Assembly (NCBI GenBank): GCA_023267315.1 | Contig: JAHFNN010000008.1 | Location: 1 to 38,670, forward strand | DNA length: 38,670 nucleotides | Reading direction: 5' to 3' | Source of the DNA: Candidatus Nomurabacteria bacterium | Lineage (GTDB): Bacteria > Patescibacteriota > Minisyncoccia > Phycocordibacterales > UBA9973 | Position numbers and translations under genes: made by a program | Shown here: piece after piece, positions 16,436-24,925 of the stretch | Layout: every line of letters starts with the position of its first letter | Position numbering within the stretch: the stretch's first letter is position 1 | The notes under the pieces: model-generated | The model's database searches: none | The model's input: only the letters and a program-made list of their open reading frames with translations | Told to the model about the DNA's origin: nothing

Positions 16436-17530
16436 ATGAAAGTAGAATGCCTTGTTGAAAAACTAAAGAGTGCCGCAGTTATCTGTGAACGAAGTGCTGG
16501 TAAGAATTTATCATTACCAATTCTTTCATCTGTGTTAATTATTGCGAGTGGTAAATCATTGAAATTGCGAGCAACTAATTTAAGTCTTGGAGTGGAGATA
16601 GAGATACCAGCGAAGGTTACTCAAGAAGGGATTGCTGTTGTGAAGGCGGATATATTTAATAATATGCTTTCATCTATTAATTCAAATCAGAATATTGATC
16701 TTGAGCTTGTGAATGATAATCTTCTTATTAAAACAAAACAAAACACTATACTCCTTAAAAGCACTCCATCTGATGATTTTCCAACAATACCAATGGTTGA
16801 AGGTTCTCAAATAGAAATACCCGCTAAAAAAATACTAGAAGCAATTAAAAGTGTTTATTTTAGTGCTTCTATTTCTGATATTCGCCCTGAAACAAATAGT
16901 GTGTACGTGTACGGGGAAGATGATATGTTGATCTGTGTCGCAACAGATTCATTTAGACTTGCTGAAAAGCGAGTTAAGATTAAGAATATAGCTATTTCTC
17001 CAATTTTAATACCACTCAAGAATACAATTGAAATTATTCGTATTTTAGAAAACTGTTCAGGGGATATTGTATTAACAACAAACAAAAATCAACTCTCAAT
17101 TTCATATAATGGAACCTATATCACCTCACGGCTTGTTGACGGAATATTTCCTGACTATAAGCAGATTATTCCAAAAGAACACACTACAGAAGTTGTGGTA
17201 TTAAAGCAGGATATTATATCAGCACTCAAACTTGCTAATATTTTTTCTGATAAATTCAATCAAGTAAATATGACTGTGTCGCCAATAAAGAAAATTTTTG
17301 AAATAAATACAAAAAATAATGATGTTGGAGAAAATAAGACAAAAATAGATGGTGCACTTACTGGAGAAACAGTTGAAGTTAGTTTTAACTATAAATATTT
17401 GTTTGATGCATTCATACCAATCAGTCAGGATAGTGTAAATTTGGAGTTTAACGGTGCCAACAAGCCTGTTGTGATACAAGGAGGCGGGGATATGTCATTT
17501 ACCTACCTTATTATGCCTATAAACAAGTAA
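16436..17530 (+). CDS. dnaN: DNA polymerase III beta sliding clamp
   Basis: The 364-residue protein has the length and three-domain pattern of the beta clamp. Domain 1 has KSAAVICERSAGKNLSLPILSS (in two parts, residues 11-32). The middle domain has TDSFRLAEKR (about 163-172), which is highly conserved in DnaN. The C-terminus ends in the MP-(I/M) strand (TYLIMPINK). The clamp encircles DNA and holds the replicase and other enzymes. It lies downstream of dnaA with the candidate oriC between. A TATAGT box near 16405 could drive it. It is followed by a Shine-Dalgarno-led mini-ORF. Confidence 0.96.
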   Translation: MKVECLVEKLKSAAVICERSAGKNLSLPILSSVLIIASGKSLKLRATNLSLGVEIEIPAKVTQEGIAVVKADIFNNMLSSINSNQNIDLELVNDNLLIKTKQNTILLKSTPSDDFPTIPMVEGSQIEIPAKKILEAIKSVYFSASISDIRPETNSVYVYGEDDMLICVATDSFRLAEKRVKIKNIAISPILIPLKNTIEIIRILENCSGDIVLTTNKNQLSISYNGTYITSRLVDGIFPDYKQIIPKEHTTEVVVLKQDIISALKLANIFSDKFNQVNMTVSPIKKIFEINTKNNDVGENKTKIDGALTGETVEVSFNYKYLFDAFIPISQDSVNLEFNGANKPVVIQGGGDMSFTYLIMPINK

Positions 17531-17541
17531 TAGGAGTTTGT

Positions 17542-17568
17542 ATGTCTACTACAGACTATACTCTATGA
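17542..17568 (+). CDS. 8-codon leader ORF overlapping the next gene's start
   Basis: AGGAG at 17532-17536, one of the few good Shine-Dalgarno sequences in the window, lies 5 nt before ATG 17542. That frame encodes only MSTTDYTL and stops at TGA 17566-17568, which overlaps the ATG (17565) of the DUF721-like gene as ATGA. It may deliver ribosomes to that gene by termination-reinitiation. It may also be chance, so the confidence is modest. Confidence 0.4.
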   Translation: MSTTDYTL

Positions 17569-17825
17569 AAAAAATATCAGATTTTTTTGGTAAATTTCAA
17601 ATACACCTTGCTTCAAATGAAGAGGTGATCACTGTTGTTTTGCAAACTCTTAAAGAAATACTCCACAGTGATTTTACAAAAGAAGAAATTCATATAAAAA
17701 ATGGAACACTTACAGTGATTGGAAGTCCACTTATGAAAAATGAGATCTTTATGAAAAAAGATCTCATTTTACAATCTGCGAATAAATTATTGTCACCTAA
17801 AAAACAACTCAAAAATATAAACTAA
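17565..17825 (+). CDS. Probable DciA-like (DUF721) protein
   Basis: The 86-residue protein starts MKKISDFFGKF. It contains IHIKNGTLTVIGSP followed by a K-N-E-I-x-x-x-K-x-x-x-L-x-x-A-N-K-L-L helix. This strand, turn and long helix is the core pattern of DUF721/DciA proteins, which help load or operate the replicative DnaB helicase in bacteria that lack DnaC. The location directly after dnaA-dnaN fits a replication role. It is short compared with most DciA proteins and the similarity is at motif level only. I chose ATG 17565 because the in-frame TTG at 17538 lies immediately after the AGGAG. Its TAA overlaps the TAG of the convergent PBP gene. Confidence 0.5.
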   Translation: MKKISDFFGKFQIHLASNEEVITVVLQTLKEILHSDFTKEEIHIKNGTLTVIGSPLMKNEIFMKKDLILQSANKLLSPKKQLKNIN

Positions 17826-20332
17826 GATGTTACGGTGAAAGTTGTCTCACTTTGGTCACTATTTAACACACTATCATACCCAACAACCTTAAGTGTATTC
17901 ACTTCTTGGATATTGGTTACATTTGCGGGGTTGAAATTAAAGATAAAGGGCGCATCTGTCTTTGTTCCCACATATTCATTATTAACAAAGACATCAAATT
18001 TTTTAAGTGGGTAATTTCCTGTCTCAGTAACTGCAACTGAAATTGTTGATTGTTTGCTAAATGTTTGGTTTTGAGTTGGGGATTGGAGAGAAACTTTCGG
18101 CATATTTTGTGCCGTGTGCACATCGTCCACTCCTTGTGGTTTATCCGCGGGAGTTATTATTGGATATTGCCCCGCGTGAGCTGCCCACCATTTCTGAACT
18201 GGGATTTCCCAACGTTCATATTGTGGATCGTCACTTGGATTTGATGGTGGTGCTCCCAGGGGATTCTTCTTATCAACCCAATAAAGGATATCGTGCACAT
18301 TTGTGATTACCTTCTCTTCCTGTGTTTCTTTTGGTGTAAGACTTGTTGCGAGTTTGCCTGAAATTTTATCAACAATAAAACTATCATTTCCTTGCCAGAG
18401 ACCACGTAGCACGGGTTTTATTGTGTCATCAATCGGTGCTGGTGGCTCAAAGGGTTCATTACTTGTATTTGCGAGTGCGAGCGTCATGAATTTATGCCAT
18501 ATTGGTGCAGCAAGTGTTGATCCTCCACCTTTTGTCGGGGTATTGTCGTTGTTACCTGCCCACACACCAGTGACGAGTGATGGTGTGAATCCAATTGTCC
18601 ACCCATCTTTAAAGTTGTTGGTGGTACCTGTTTTTGCTGCGGCGGTATGACCATCAATCACTAAATCTCCATGTGGTTTAAATGTTGGAACACGAGCTTT
18701 ATCATCTGATAGTACATCTGAGATAAGTAACGCAGTATTTTTACTCAAAACCTCCTGTCCTTCTGGTTGGTATTCTTCAAGTACTTTTCCTGTGTTGTCT
18801 TCAACACGCAATATCGATACATACGGATGATGCACACCACCTGCCGCAAAAGTTCCATAGGCTGAGGTCATATCAAGCAGGGAAACTTCTCCACCTCCGA
18901 TTACCAGTGTTAATCCATATTGATTCTGGTCACCTAAACTCTGTATTCCCATATCTCGTGCTGTTTTGATTGCATTATTGATACCGACGAGGTAAAAGAG
19001 TTTAATTGCTGGAATATTGATTGATTGTGCGAGTGCATTTCGAAGTGTCATTGGTCCACGGAATGCACTATCGAAGTTTTGTGGCATATAACAATCAGAT
19101 TGATTATATCCAGGCATTGCAACACCTTCGGGGGTACAGGTTGTTTGAAATTCTGTTGGAACATCGAATAACACCGTATCTGGTGTATATCCCATATTAA
19201 ACGCAGTGGCATAGATGAATGGTTTAAATGAAGATCCTGGTTGGCGGTGGGCGAGTGCTACATTAAAATTTCCATCAATGTTTTTATCGAAATAATTTCG
19301 TGATCCAACCATTGCAAGTATCTGCCCAGTTTTTGGGTCAATGGATACAAGTGACGCATTGCTTGCATTTGAGTTCTTTTCATTAATCAAAGCCTGATCG
19401 AGCACTGTTTTTTCTGCTTCTTGTTGGAGATTGTAATCGAGTGTTGTTGTGACTTTAAGTCCTCCAGATTCAACCATATCTTTACCATATTTTTGTTCCA
19501 AGTAGTCTTTTACAAAGAGCACAAAGTGTGGAGCTAAAATACCTGTAGATTCTTGGGGTTTAAAAACAACCTTCTCGGAGATCGCTGCTTTATATTCTTT
19601 ATCAGTGATATATCCAAGCTCCTTCATTCGTCCTAGCACAGTATTTTTACGAGCATCAAGATCGCTCTTATATTTTCCATATGGAGAGTAGTGTGTCGGA
19701 GCTTTTGGAATAGAGGCAACATAGGCAGCTTCGGCTAAGGTCATATCTTTCGGTTCTTTTCCGAAGAATACTTTTGCGGCCTCTTCAACCCCGTAAATAT
19801 TACCTCCGTATGGATTTTCGTTGAGATATATAGCTAAAATCTGGTCTTTGGTTAGTACTTGTTCAATTTTAATAGCCAACACCCACTCTTTTAATTTTCG
19901 GGTCAGTGTTTTATCACTTGTGAGTAATGTATTCTTAATGATTTGCTGGGTGATTGTTGACCCTCCTTGAGAGAGGTGACCTTTGAGAATATTAGTGAAA
20001 AATGCACGCAAAATGGCTTTAGGTTGAATTCCGCCGTGCTGATAAAATCCATCATCTTCGATTGCCACAGTTGCATTCTTTATATAGGTGCCCATATCCT
20101 CAAACGGTATATCTGTACGCTTGATGTCGTTATGAATGTCATACAAAGGCACTTGCCCGGTACGATCGTATATCTTGGTTGAATTTACAACCGTGCGTGC
20201 GTCAAAAGACTTGAAATCAGGCACCCGAATAGTCCCGAGCCAGATAATGACTCCGGCTAAGGTGAGGATTCCGATACTTATTACTAAGAGTAATGCTTTG
20301 ATAAATGTTTTTTTAGAAAATGGCAATGTCAT
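17822..20332 (-). CDS. Class A penicillin-binding protein (PBP1A/1C-like)
   Basis: The 836-residue bifunctional peptidoglycan synthase has an N-terminal membrane anchor (about 10-33). A GT51 glycosyltransferase domain follows with the catalytic Glu in IEDDGFYQHGG (E92) and GGSTITQQ (123-130). The transpeptidase domain has SxxK (S367-SFK), SxN (S437-IN) and KTGT (567-570). After it come a Pro-rich linker and a C-terminal Ig-like domain of about 90 residues. The last domain resembles the tail of PBP1C-type proteins. It builds cell wall at the outer face of the membrane. The gene converges with the DciA-like gene, the two stop codons overlapping at 17822-17825. Its own -10 box is 7 nt upstream of the ATG. 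Confidence 0.93.
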   Translation of the reverse strand: MTLPFSKKTFIKALLLVISIGILTLAGVIIWLGTIRVPDFKSFDARTVVNSTKIYDRTGQVPLYDIHNDIKRTDIPFEDMGTYIKNATVAIEDDGFYQHGGIQPKAILRAFFTNILKGHLSQGGSTITQQIIKNTLLTSDKTLTRKLKEWVLAIKIEQVLTKDQILAIYLNENPYGGNIYGVEEAAKVFFGKEPKDMTLAEAAYVASIPKAPTHYSPYGKYKSDLDARKNTVLGRMKELGYITDKEYKAAISEKVVFKPQESTGILAPHFVLFVKDYLEQKYGKDMVESGGLKVTTTLDYNLQQEAEKTVLDQALINEKNSNASNASLVSIDPKTGQILAMVGSRNYFDKNIDGNFNVALAHRQPGSSFKPFIYATAFNMGYTPDTVLFDVPTEFQTTCTPEGVAMPGYNQSDCYMPQNFDSAFRGPMTLRNALAQSINIPAIKLFYLVGINNAIKTARDMGIQSLGDQNQYGLTLVIGGGEVSLLDMTSAYGTFAAGGVHHPYVSILRVEDNTGKVLEEYQPEGQEVLSKNTALLISDVLSDDKARVPTFKPHGDLVIDGHTAAAKTGTTNNFKDGWTIGFTPSLVTGVWAGNNDNTPTKGGGSTLAAPIWHKFMTLALANTSNEPFEPPAPIDDTIKPVLRGLWQGNDSFIVDKISGKLATSLTPKETQEEKVITNVHDILYWVDKKNPLGAPPSNPSDDPQYERWEIPVQKWWAAHAGQYPIITPADKPQGVDDVHTAQNMPKVSLQSPTQNQTFSKQSTISVAVTETGNYPLKKFDVFVNNEYVGTKTDAPFIFNFNPANVTNIQEVNTLKVVGYDSVLNSDQSETTFTVTS

Positions 20333-20339
20333 AAATTAA

Positions 20340-20345
20340 ATCATA
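20340..20345 (-). promoter_or_regulatory. Extended -10 box of a leaderless PBP promoter
   Basis: On the - strand TGG-TATGAT, an extended -10, ends 7 nt before the ATG at 20332. A 7-bp inverted repeat, TACCATA and TATGGTA, spans 20344-20350 and 20393-20399 over this promoter. Confidence 0.5.
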
Positions 20346-20447
20346 CCATAAAAGACGTACCGCCAAGGACAAAATTACCAAAGTATGGTAGAGTTGTCGG
20401 TATGAATCCGTATGGTTTTATATGGATTTGTAGAGATAAACAGCAAT

Positions 20448-21854
20448 ATGAAAAATAACGATACAAACATAAAAGAACTCTTAAGTCGTGCGGTCGGCGC
20501 CTTTGTTGACCCTGAAGGACTTTTTGAAAAGAAACTCAAAGAGAACCCAGAGAAAGTTATCATAAAATTGGGTTTTGATCCAACTAAACCAGATATTCAC
20601 CTAGGTCATGCGGTCGTTCTTCGTAAACTACGTGCATTTCAAGATCTTGGGTGCAAGGTGGTATTTTTAGTAGGGGATTATACGGCGCAAATCGGTGATC
20701 CCACAGGCAAGAGTGCGGTTCGTCCTGATCTTGAACAGATGGAAGTCGACAAAAACGCAGCGACCTATATTGAACAGGTGGGTAAAATTTTACGTACTGA
20801 TCCAGGAGTGTTTTCATGGATTCGAAATTCTGATTGGTACTATGGGCCGACGGATATTGTCCCAGATCCTCGAGTAACCTCAATCAACATTGAAACAAAA
20901 AAAGAAGATGGTTTCGCTGAAAAAATAACCATTCCAACAAATTCATTTTTAGGCAAGGCTATTTTTTATGAGGAAACTCGAATGCAGAAGACACATTTAA
21001 AACTTCCCAATGTGGCAAACGTCACCTTGAAAGGATTACTTTGGACAATGAAGCATATAACCCACGCACAACTCATTGAGCGTGATATGTTCCAGGATCG
21101 GCTTCAGAATAACCAAGAACTCTACATGCATGAGATGCTCTACCCAATCCTTCAAGGTATTGATTCTTTAATGATTCACCACATCTATGGTGGCTGTGAT
21201 CTTGAAATTGGTGGTACTGATCAACACTTCAATATGTTGATGGGACGCAATGTCATGCGCGCAAACAATGTTCCACCACAGGCAGTACTCTCCTTCAAAC
21301 TTCTTGAAGGCACTGATGGAAAAGAAAAAATGTCCAAGAGTTTGGATAATTATATTGCAATCAACGACACTCCAGAAGATATGTATGGGAAAGTTATGTC
21401 GATACCAGATAGTTCTATTGCGAATTACTTTGAGCTCTGTACCTATACACCACTTGCTGATGTCGAGGATATTAAAAAGGAAATTGAAAAAAGTAAAGTA
21501 AATCCACGTGATTTAAAAATGCGTCTCGGGCGAGAAATTGTTGCAGTGTATCACGGTGATAAAAAAGCCCATGAAGCTGAAGCAGTTTTTGTGAATGTAT
21601 TTCAAAAAAAAGAATTGCCGGAAAATATTGAATCAATTACGGTAACCTCGGGCGCATCTCTCGTCGATGTTGCACTTGAGAATAATATTGTCGAATCTAA
21701 AACAGAAATACGTCGACTCATTGAAGACGGTGCAGTGAAGGAAATAGATGCCGACGGTGGTGAACAAAAAATTACCGATACTGGGTACAAGATTGAAAAA
21801 GAAATAACACTAAAAATAGGGAAGCGACGATTTGTAAAATTCTCTCCAAAATAA
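20448..21854 (+). CDS. tyrS: Tyrosyl-tRNA synthetase
   Basis: The 468-residue class I synthetase shows the Rossmann signature HLGH (residues 51-54, after GFDPTKPDI), the tyrosine-site strand VVFLVGDYTAQIGDPTGKS, the GGTDQHFNMLMGR motif and KMSKS (about 294-298). A C-terminal S4-like RNA-binding domain begins near 400 (SLVDVALENNIVESKTEIRRLIEDGAV). It charges tRNA-Tyr. The ATG at 20448 is preferred over the in-frame ATG at 20412 because conservation begins with the later start. An insertion near 140-165 (WYYGPTDIVPDPRVTSIN) is somewhat longer than in common TyrRS forms. It ends at a strong bidirectional terminator. Confidence 0.96.
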   Translation: MKNNDTNIKELLSRAVGAFVDPEGLFEKKLKENPEKVIIKLGFDPTKPDIHLGHAVVLRKLRAFQDLGCKVVFLVGDYTAQIGDPTGKSAVRPDLEQMEVDKNAATYIEQVGKILRTDPGVFSWIRNSDWYYGPTDIVPDPRVTSINIETKKEDGFAEKITIPTNSFLGKAIFYEETRMQKTHLKLPNVANVTLKGLLWTMKHITHAQLIERDMFQDRLQNNQELYMHEMLYPILQGIDSLMIHHIYGGCDLEIGGTDQHFNMLMGRNVMRANNVPPQAVLSFKLLEGTDGKEKMSKSLDNYIAINDTPEDMYGKVMSIPDSSIANYFELCTYTPLADVEDIKKEIEKSKVNPRDLKMRLGREIVAVYHGDKKAHEAEAVFVNVFQKKELPENIESITVTSGASLVDVALENNIVESKTEIRRLIEDGAVKEIDADGGEQKITDTGYKIEKEITLKIGKRRFVKFSPK

Positions 21855-21886
21855 AAAAACACCCGGCATTGGCCGGGTGTTTTTTT
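21853..21886. terminator. Bidirectional intrinsic terminator after tyrS
   Basis: A-run, then ACACCCGGC pairing with GCCGGGTGT around ATTG, then a T-run. It serves tyrS (+) and the acidic small gene (-), whose stop is only 6 nt away. Confidence 0.92.
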
Positions 21887-21891
21887 ATTAT

Positions 21892-22059
21892 TTATATGAA
21901 ACCTTCCTCTTCACCAAATTCTTCGTCGTCATCGAAAGTTTCTCCGATATCTACATCCTCATCTTCAAGGGGATCTACATCCTCAGCATCATCAGTGCCT
22001 AGAAACAGATCATCCTCAGTATCCATAGTCATTAATTCGTCTTCGTCGGTGTAACTCAT
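21892..22059 (-). CDS. Very acidic 55-residue protein
   Basis: A 55-residue ORF too short for common ORF cut-offs. It starts MSYTDEDELMTMDTEDD and ends EEFGEEEGFI. Of the 55 residues 27 are Asp or Glu and none is Lys or Arg, so it must be extremely acidic and probably disordered. I know no family for it. Acidic small proteins can mimic nucleic acid or bind basic proteins, but nothing here proves that. The ORF is bounded by the tyrS terminator on its 3' side and by a 177-base gap upstream. A TATAAG box 27 nt before the ATG is a possible promoter. The composition is too regular to be a chance frame. Confidence 0.7.
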   Translation of the reverse strand: MSYTDEDELMTMDTEDDLFLGTDDAEDVDPLEDEDVDIGETFDDDEEFGEEEGFI

Positions 22060-22236
22060 AGTGTAAAAATAATTATTAAACGACCTTATAAAATGTGTTT
22101 TGGGTCATATTTTGAGCCCCCTGAAAACACTATATTTTTCTGGTTTTTTATTTTTATCAAAAAGCTTTTATCTTTGCAAGAGGGAGGCCTGTATTCTGGG
22201 GATAACTTGTGGGTTACTTTTTGAAAATGAAAATAA

Positions 22237-22716
22237 TTATAACGAACGTTCATGCGCGAATGCTGTCAGCCCCACTGCGATTGCATCTATTTCATCATCT
22301 ATTTGTTTTTTTTCTGGAAGTACAATCAACCGCTTTACCATTTTACGGACATCTTCTTTATCAGCACGACCATAGCTTGCCACCGCAATTTTAATCTGGA
22401 GCGGTGTAAATTCCCGAATGCCAAGATTATTGCGCGAGGCTTCATAGATAATAACCCCACGAGCCTCTGAGACACCCATGACGGTTTTCTGGTTGGTGGT
22501 CATGAAGAGTGTTTCTATTGCGAGTAGGTCAGGTTTATATTTTTTTATGAGCCGAGCAACTTCTGTTCCGATTAAAAAAATGCGCTCGGATAGCGTCAGT
22601 TTACTACTTGTTTGAAAGCAGTCTGAATACATAAGCACTTCTTTTTTGCCTTGTTCCTTTTCAAGTACAGCAACTCCAAGTCTGTCATACCCTGGGTCTA
22701 TGGCAAGTATTTTCAT
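22237..22716 (-). CDS. ruvC: Holliday junction endonuclease RuvC
   Basis: The 159-residue protein has the RNase H-like RuvC fold. The acidic residues of the active site are visible: D7 in MKILAIDPG, E68 in LLAIETLF, and D141/D144 in DDEIDAIAVGL. It resolves Holliday junctions at recombination sites. I chose ATG 22716 (MKILAID) rather than TTG 22722, which adds two residues that are not part of the family. It follows yebC by 6 nt, the common yebC-ruvC pair. RuvA is not in the window, while ruvB lies separately to the right. Confidence 0.94.
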   Translation of the reverse strand: MKILAIDPGYDRLGVAVLEKEQGKKEVLMYSDCFQTSSKLTLSERIFLIGTEVARLIKKYKPDLLAIETLFMTTNQKTVMGVSEARGVIIYEASRNNLGIREFTPLQIKIAVASYGRADKEDVRKMVKRLIVLPEKKQIDDEIDAIAVGLTAFAHERSL

Positions 22717-22722
22717 ATACAA

Positions 22723-23262
22723 TTATTCTGCATTAGTGAACACATCTTGCACTTCATCATTTTCCTCAAGTTCATCAACGATACTATCTAGTTTTGCGAG
22801 ATCTTCATCAGAGAGGGGGATTGTTGTCGTTGGATTCCAGGTGAATCCGTGATCATTTTTTTCATGTGCAAATGCCCAGGCAACAGAACCAATCGCACCA
22901 AGGGTCGCATTGTTTTTTGAAAGAATATGTTTTATTTCTTGGGCTGCCTTGTTTCTGTTGTCGGTGAGCGCCTCGATAATAATACCGACGCCTCCTGGTC
23001 CGTAGGCCTCATACATTATTTTTTCCATATGAGCTCCGGGTTCAGATGCTTTTTTGATAGCTCGCTCAATCGTATCGTTCGGCATATTTGCAGCACGGGC
23101 TTTTTCAATTGCCGCACGAAGTGCTGGAGCTGTCTTATCTCCTTTTGCGAGCTTTGCTTCAGTAGCAATTTGTCGGCCAAATTTTGAAAAGATCTTACTT
23201 TTCTTAGCATCGGTAACACCCTTCTGTCGTTTTATTTGACTCCATTTATTATGTCCTGACAT
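22723..23262 (-). CDS. yebC: YebC/PmpR family protein, short form
   Basis: The N-terminal 130 residues are clearly YebC: MSGHNKWSQIK, the KIFSKFGRQIATEAKLA helix, ANMPNDTIERAIKKA, and YEAYGPGGVGIIIEALTDNRNKA. The protein is 179 residues against about 240-250 in most bacteria. After GSVAWAFAHEK the usual alpha/beta middle domain is missing, and the chain goes directly to the C-terminal strand-helix (IPLSDEDLAKLDSIVDELE, then DEVQDVFTNAE). YebC proteins affect transcription and relieve ribosome stalling on proline runs. The deletion is clean, with both flanks conserved, so it is a reduced form rather than a frameshift. It pairs with ruvC. Confidence 0.93.
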   Translation of the reverse strand: MSGHNKWSQIKRQKGVTDAKKSKIFSKFGRQIATEAKLAKGDKTAPALRAAIEKARAANMPNDTIERAIKKASEPGAHMEKIMYEAYGPGGVGIIIEALTDNRNKAAQEIKHILSKNNATLGAIGSVAWAFAHEKNDHGFTWNPTTTIPLSDEDLAKLDSIVDELEENDEVQDVFTNAE

Positions 23263-23313
23263 AGAGACAGTTTAATGTTAAAACATGAAAGTATCAAGAG
23301 AAAGGAGGTAGTA

Positions 23314-23342
23314 TTGACTTTTATCCAATTAATAAGTATAAT
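23314..23342 (+). promoter_or_regulatory. Canonical promoter of the small lipoprotein gene
   Basis: TTGACT (23314-23319), 17 nt, TATAAT (23337-23342). The start codon is at 23369, so a leader of about 20 nt without Shine-Dalgarno is expected. Confidence 0.8.
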
Positions 23343-23368
23343 ATAACAAACATTTTAAAACGTATTAT

Positions 23369-23788
23369 ATGAAAAAAACCTATCAGCTGATATTATTCAG
23401 CACTATTGTATTTATGTCTTCTTGTATTACAGAAAAGGAAGAACTATCAGAAATTCTAACTGAAAAAGGTGTTGTCGTGGATCTTGTCTACACCCCTAAA
23501 AATCATGGCAGTGATCTTGGTGTCGGAATCACGACCGGAGGAGACCTCTCCTTTACTCCAGTGGATGTAAATATTCCTGAAAAATATGCTGTTGTTTTTA
23601 AATGCCACGATCATAATGCTAAATTTGTGATTCAAAATAATCAACAAAAAGCCAATGAAATGTGGCATCGGCTGACAGAGCATCAAGAGGTGGTGATTTC
23701 TTACCGCAAAGTATTTAATGTTACTTATGACGGGGACAAGGAAATTAAAAGAGACCTGAAGGATTTGCAATTCGTTGATGCGAAATAG
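23369..23788 (+). CDS. Small predicted lipoprotein
   Basis: The 139-residue protein begins MKKTYQLILFSTIVFMSSC: a positively charged start, a hydrophobic segment and a lipobox-like MSSC, so C19 may be lipidated and the protein held at the outer side of the membrane. The mature part is about 120 residues, rich in strands, with VVFKCHDHNAKFVI and YRKVFNVTYDGDKEI segments. I know no named family. Unlike its neighbours it has a canonical -35/-10 promoter and its own terminator, so it is a single-gene unit. It is convergent with ruvB. A recently acquired surface gene is possible but not shown. Confidence 0.7.
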   Translation: MKKTYQLILFSTIVFMSSCITEKEELSEILTEKGVVVDLVYTPKNHGSDLGVGITTGGDLSFTPVDVNIPEKYAVVFKCHDHNAKFVIQNNQQKANEMWHRLTEHQEVVISYRKVFNVTYDGDKEIKRDLKDLQFVDAK

Positions 23789-23812
23789 TTTTTTAAGTCA
23801 AATAAGTTTATT

Positions 23813-23847
23813 AACAGGGTTCGTTATTTTTAGCGAGCCCTGTTTTT
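23813..23847 (+). terminator. Intrinsic terminator of the lipoprotein gene
   Basis: AACAGGGTTCG pairs with CGAGCCCTGTT (11 bp, one wobble), followed by a T-run. It overlaps the ruvB stop codon, which is read on the other strand. Confidence 0.75.
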
Positions 23848-24862
23848 ATATGAGTTTTTCCTGTTTTGGTTCCGGAAAATCAAAACCCAAATGTTCATAT
23901 GCTGTTCTCGTTGCAATTCTTCCACGAGGCGTTCGTTCGAGTAGCCCTCGCTGTATCAGATATGGTTCCGTTACTTCTTCGATGGTTGCTTCTTCTTCTG
24001 ATGTTGCAGCGGCGATGGTACCTAAGCCAACTGGGCCACCATTGAATTTTTCAATAATCGTTTTGAGCACATTACGATCTGATTCAGAGAGGCCAAGCTC
24101 ATCGATTCCCAAAAGTGAAAGCGCAAGGAAGACTGTCTTCTTATCCAAATCTTTTTTATGAACCTGCGCGTAGTCTCGACAGCGTTTTAAAAAGTAGTTT
24201 GCGGTACGTGGAGTGAATCGAGAACGTTTTGCAATTTCTTCGAGCGCATATTCATCTACACTGATTCCTAATATCTTTGCACTACGCGCGACGATTTTTT
24301 TTATTTCATCTTCAGAATAAAATTCCAAGCGGAACACTCCTCCACCAAATCGAGAGCGAAGTGGGGAAGAGAGGAGGGCAATGCGTGTTGTCGCTGCAAT
24401 TAATGTAAATGGAGGGAGCTCGAGTTGTATCGTTCGTGCCGATGGACCTTTTCCGATAATGATATCAAGTACACCGGATTCCATTGCGGGGTAGAGTACT
24501 TCTTCCACCATTTTATTTAACCGGTGTATCTCATCAATAAAAATAATATCACCTGGCGAGAGGTTTGTGAGGATTGAGGCAAGATCTCCCACCTTTTCAA
24601 TTGCAGGACCCGAAGTAATTTTTATCTGACGGCCCGTTTCTTTAGCAATCAAATGTGCGAGTGTTGTTTTACCCAAGCCCGGTGGGCCATAAAAAAGGAT
24701 ATGTTCCGCTGGGTGATTGCGTTCCTTGGCTGCTTGCAGGAGGATTCGTAGGTTTTCCTTGATTGTTTCTTGGCCAATGTACTCGTCCCAGGCTCCGGGG
24801 CGGAGGGTTTGGTCGAGAAATAGATCATCATTCTTTTCAGTTTTAATATCTTTTGATTCCAT
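23846..24862 (-). CDS. ruvB: Holliday junction branch migration ATPase RuvB
   Basis: The 338-residue AAA+ protein shows LRPGAWDEYIGQ (19-31), Walker A GPPGLGKTT (59-67), Walker B IIFIDEIHRL (106-115), sensor AATTR, arginine finger in SPLRSRFG, and the C-terminal winged helix (EEVTEPYLIQRGLLERTPRGR). It drives branch migration with RuvA, which is not in the window. The gene stands alone on the - strand. The region upstream carries a folded inverted repeat (24926-25012), which would lie in or near its 5' UTR if transcription starts that far away. Confidence 0.97.
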   Translation of the reverse strand: MESKDIKTEKNDDLFLDQTLRPGAWDEYIGQETIKENLRILLQAAKERNHPAEHILFYGPPGLGKTTLAHLIAKETGRQIKITSGPAIEKVGDLASILTNLSPGDIIFIDEIHRLNKMVEEVLYPAMESGVLDIIIGKGPSARTIQLELPPFTLIAATTRIALLSSPLRSRFGGGVFRLEFYSEDEIKKIVARSAKILGISVDEYALEEIAKRSRFTPRTANYFLKRCRDYAQVHKKDLDKKTVFLALSLLGIDELGLSESDRNVLKTIIEKFNGGPVGLGTIAAATSEEEATIEEVTEPYLIQRGLLERTPRGRIATRTAYEHLGFDFPEPKQEKLI

Positions 24863-24925
24863 TGTATAAAACCCTCTGAACCCTTATTTTTTAGTCTGTT
24901 TTTTGTAATTTACACCAAATGAGCA

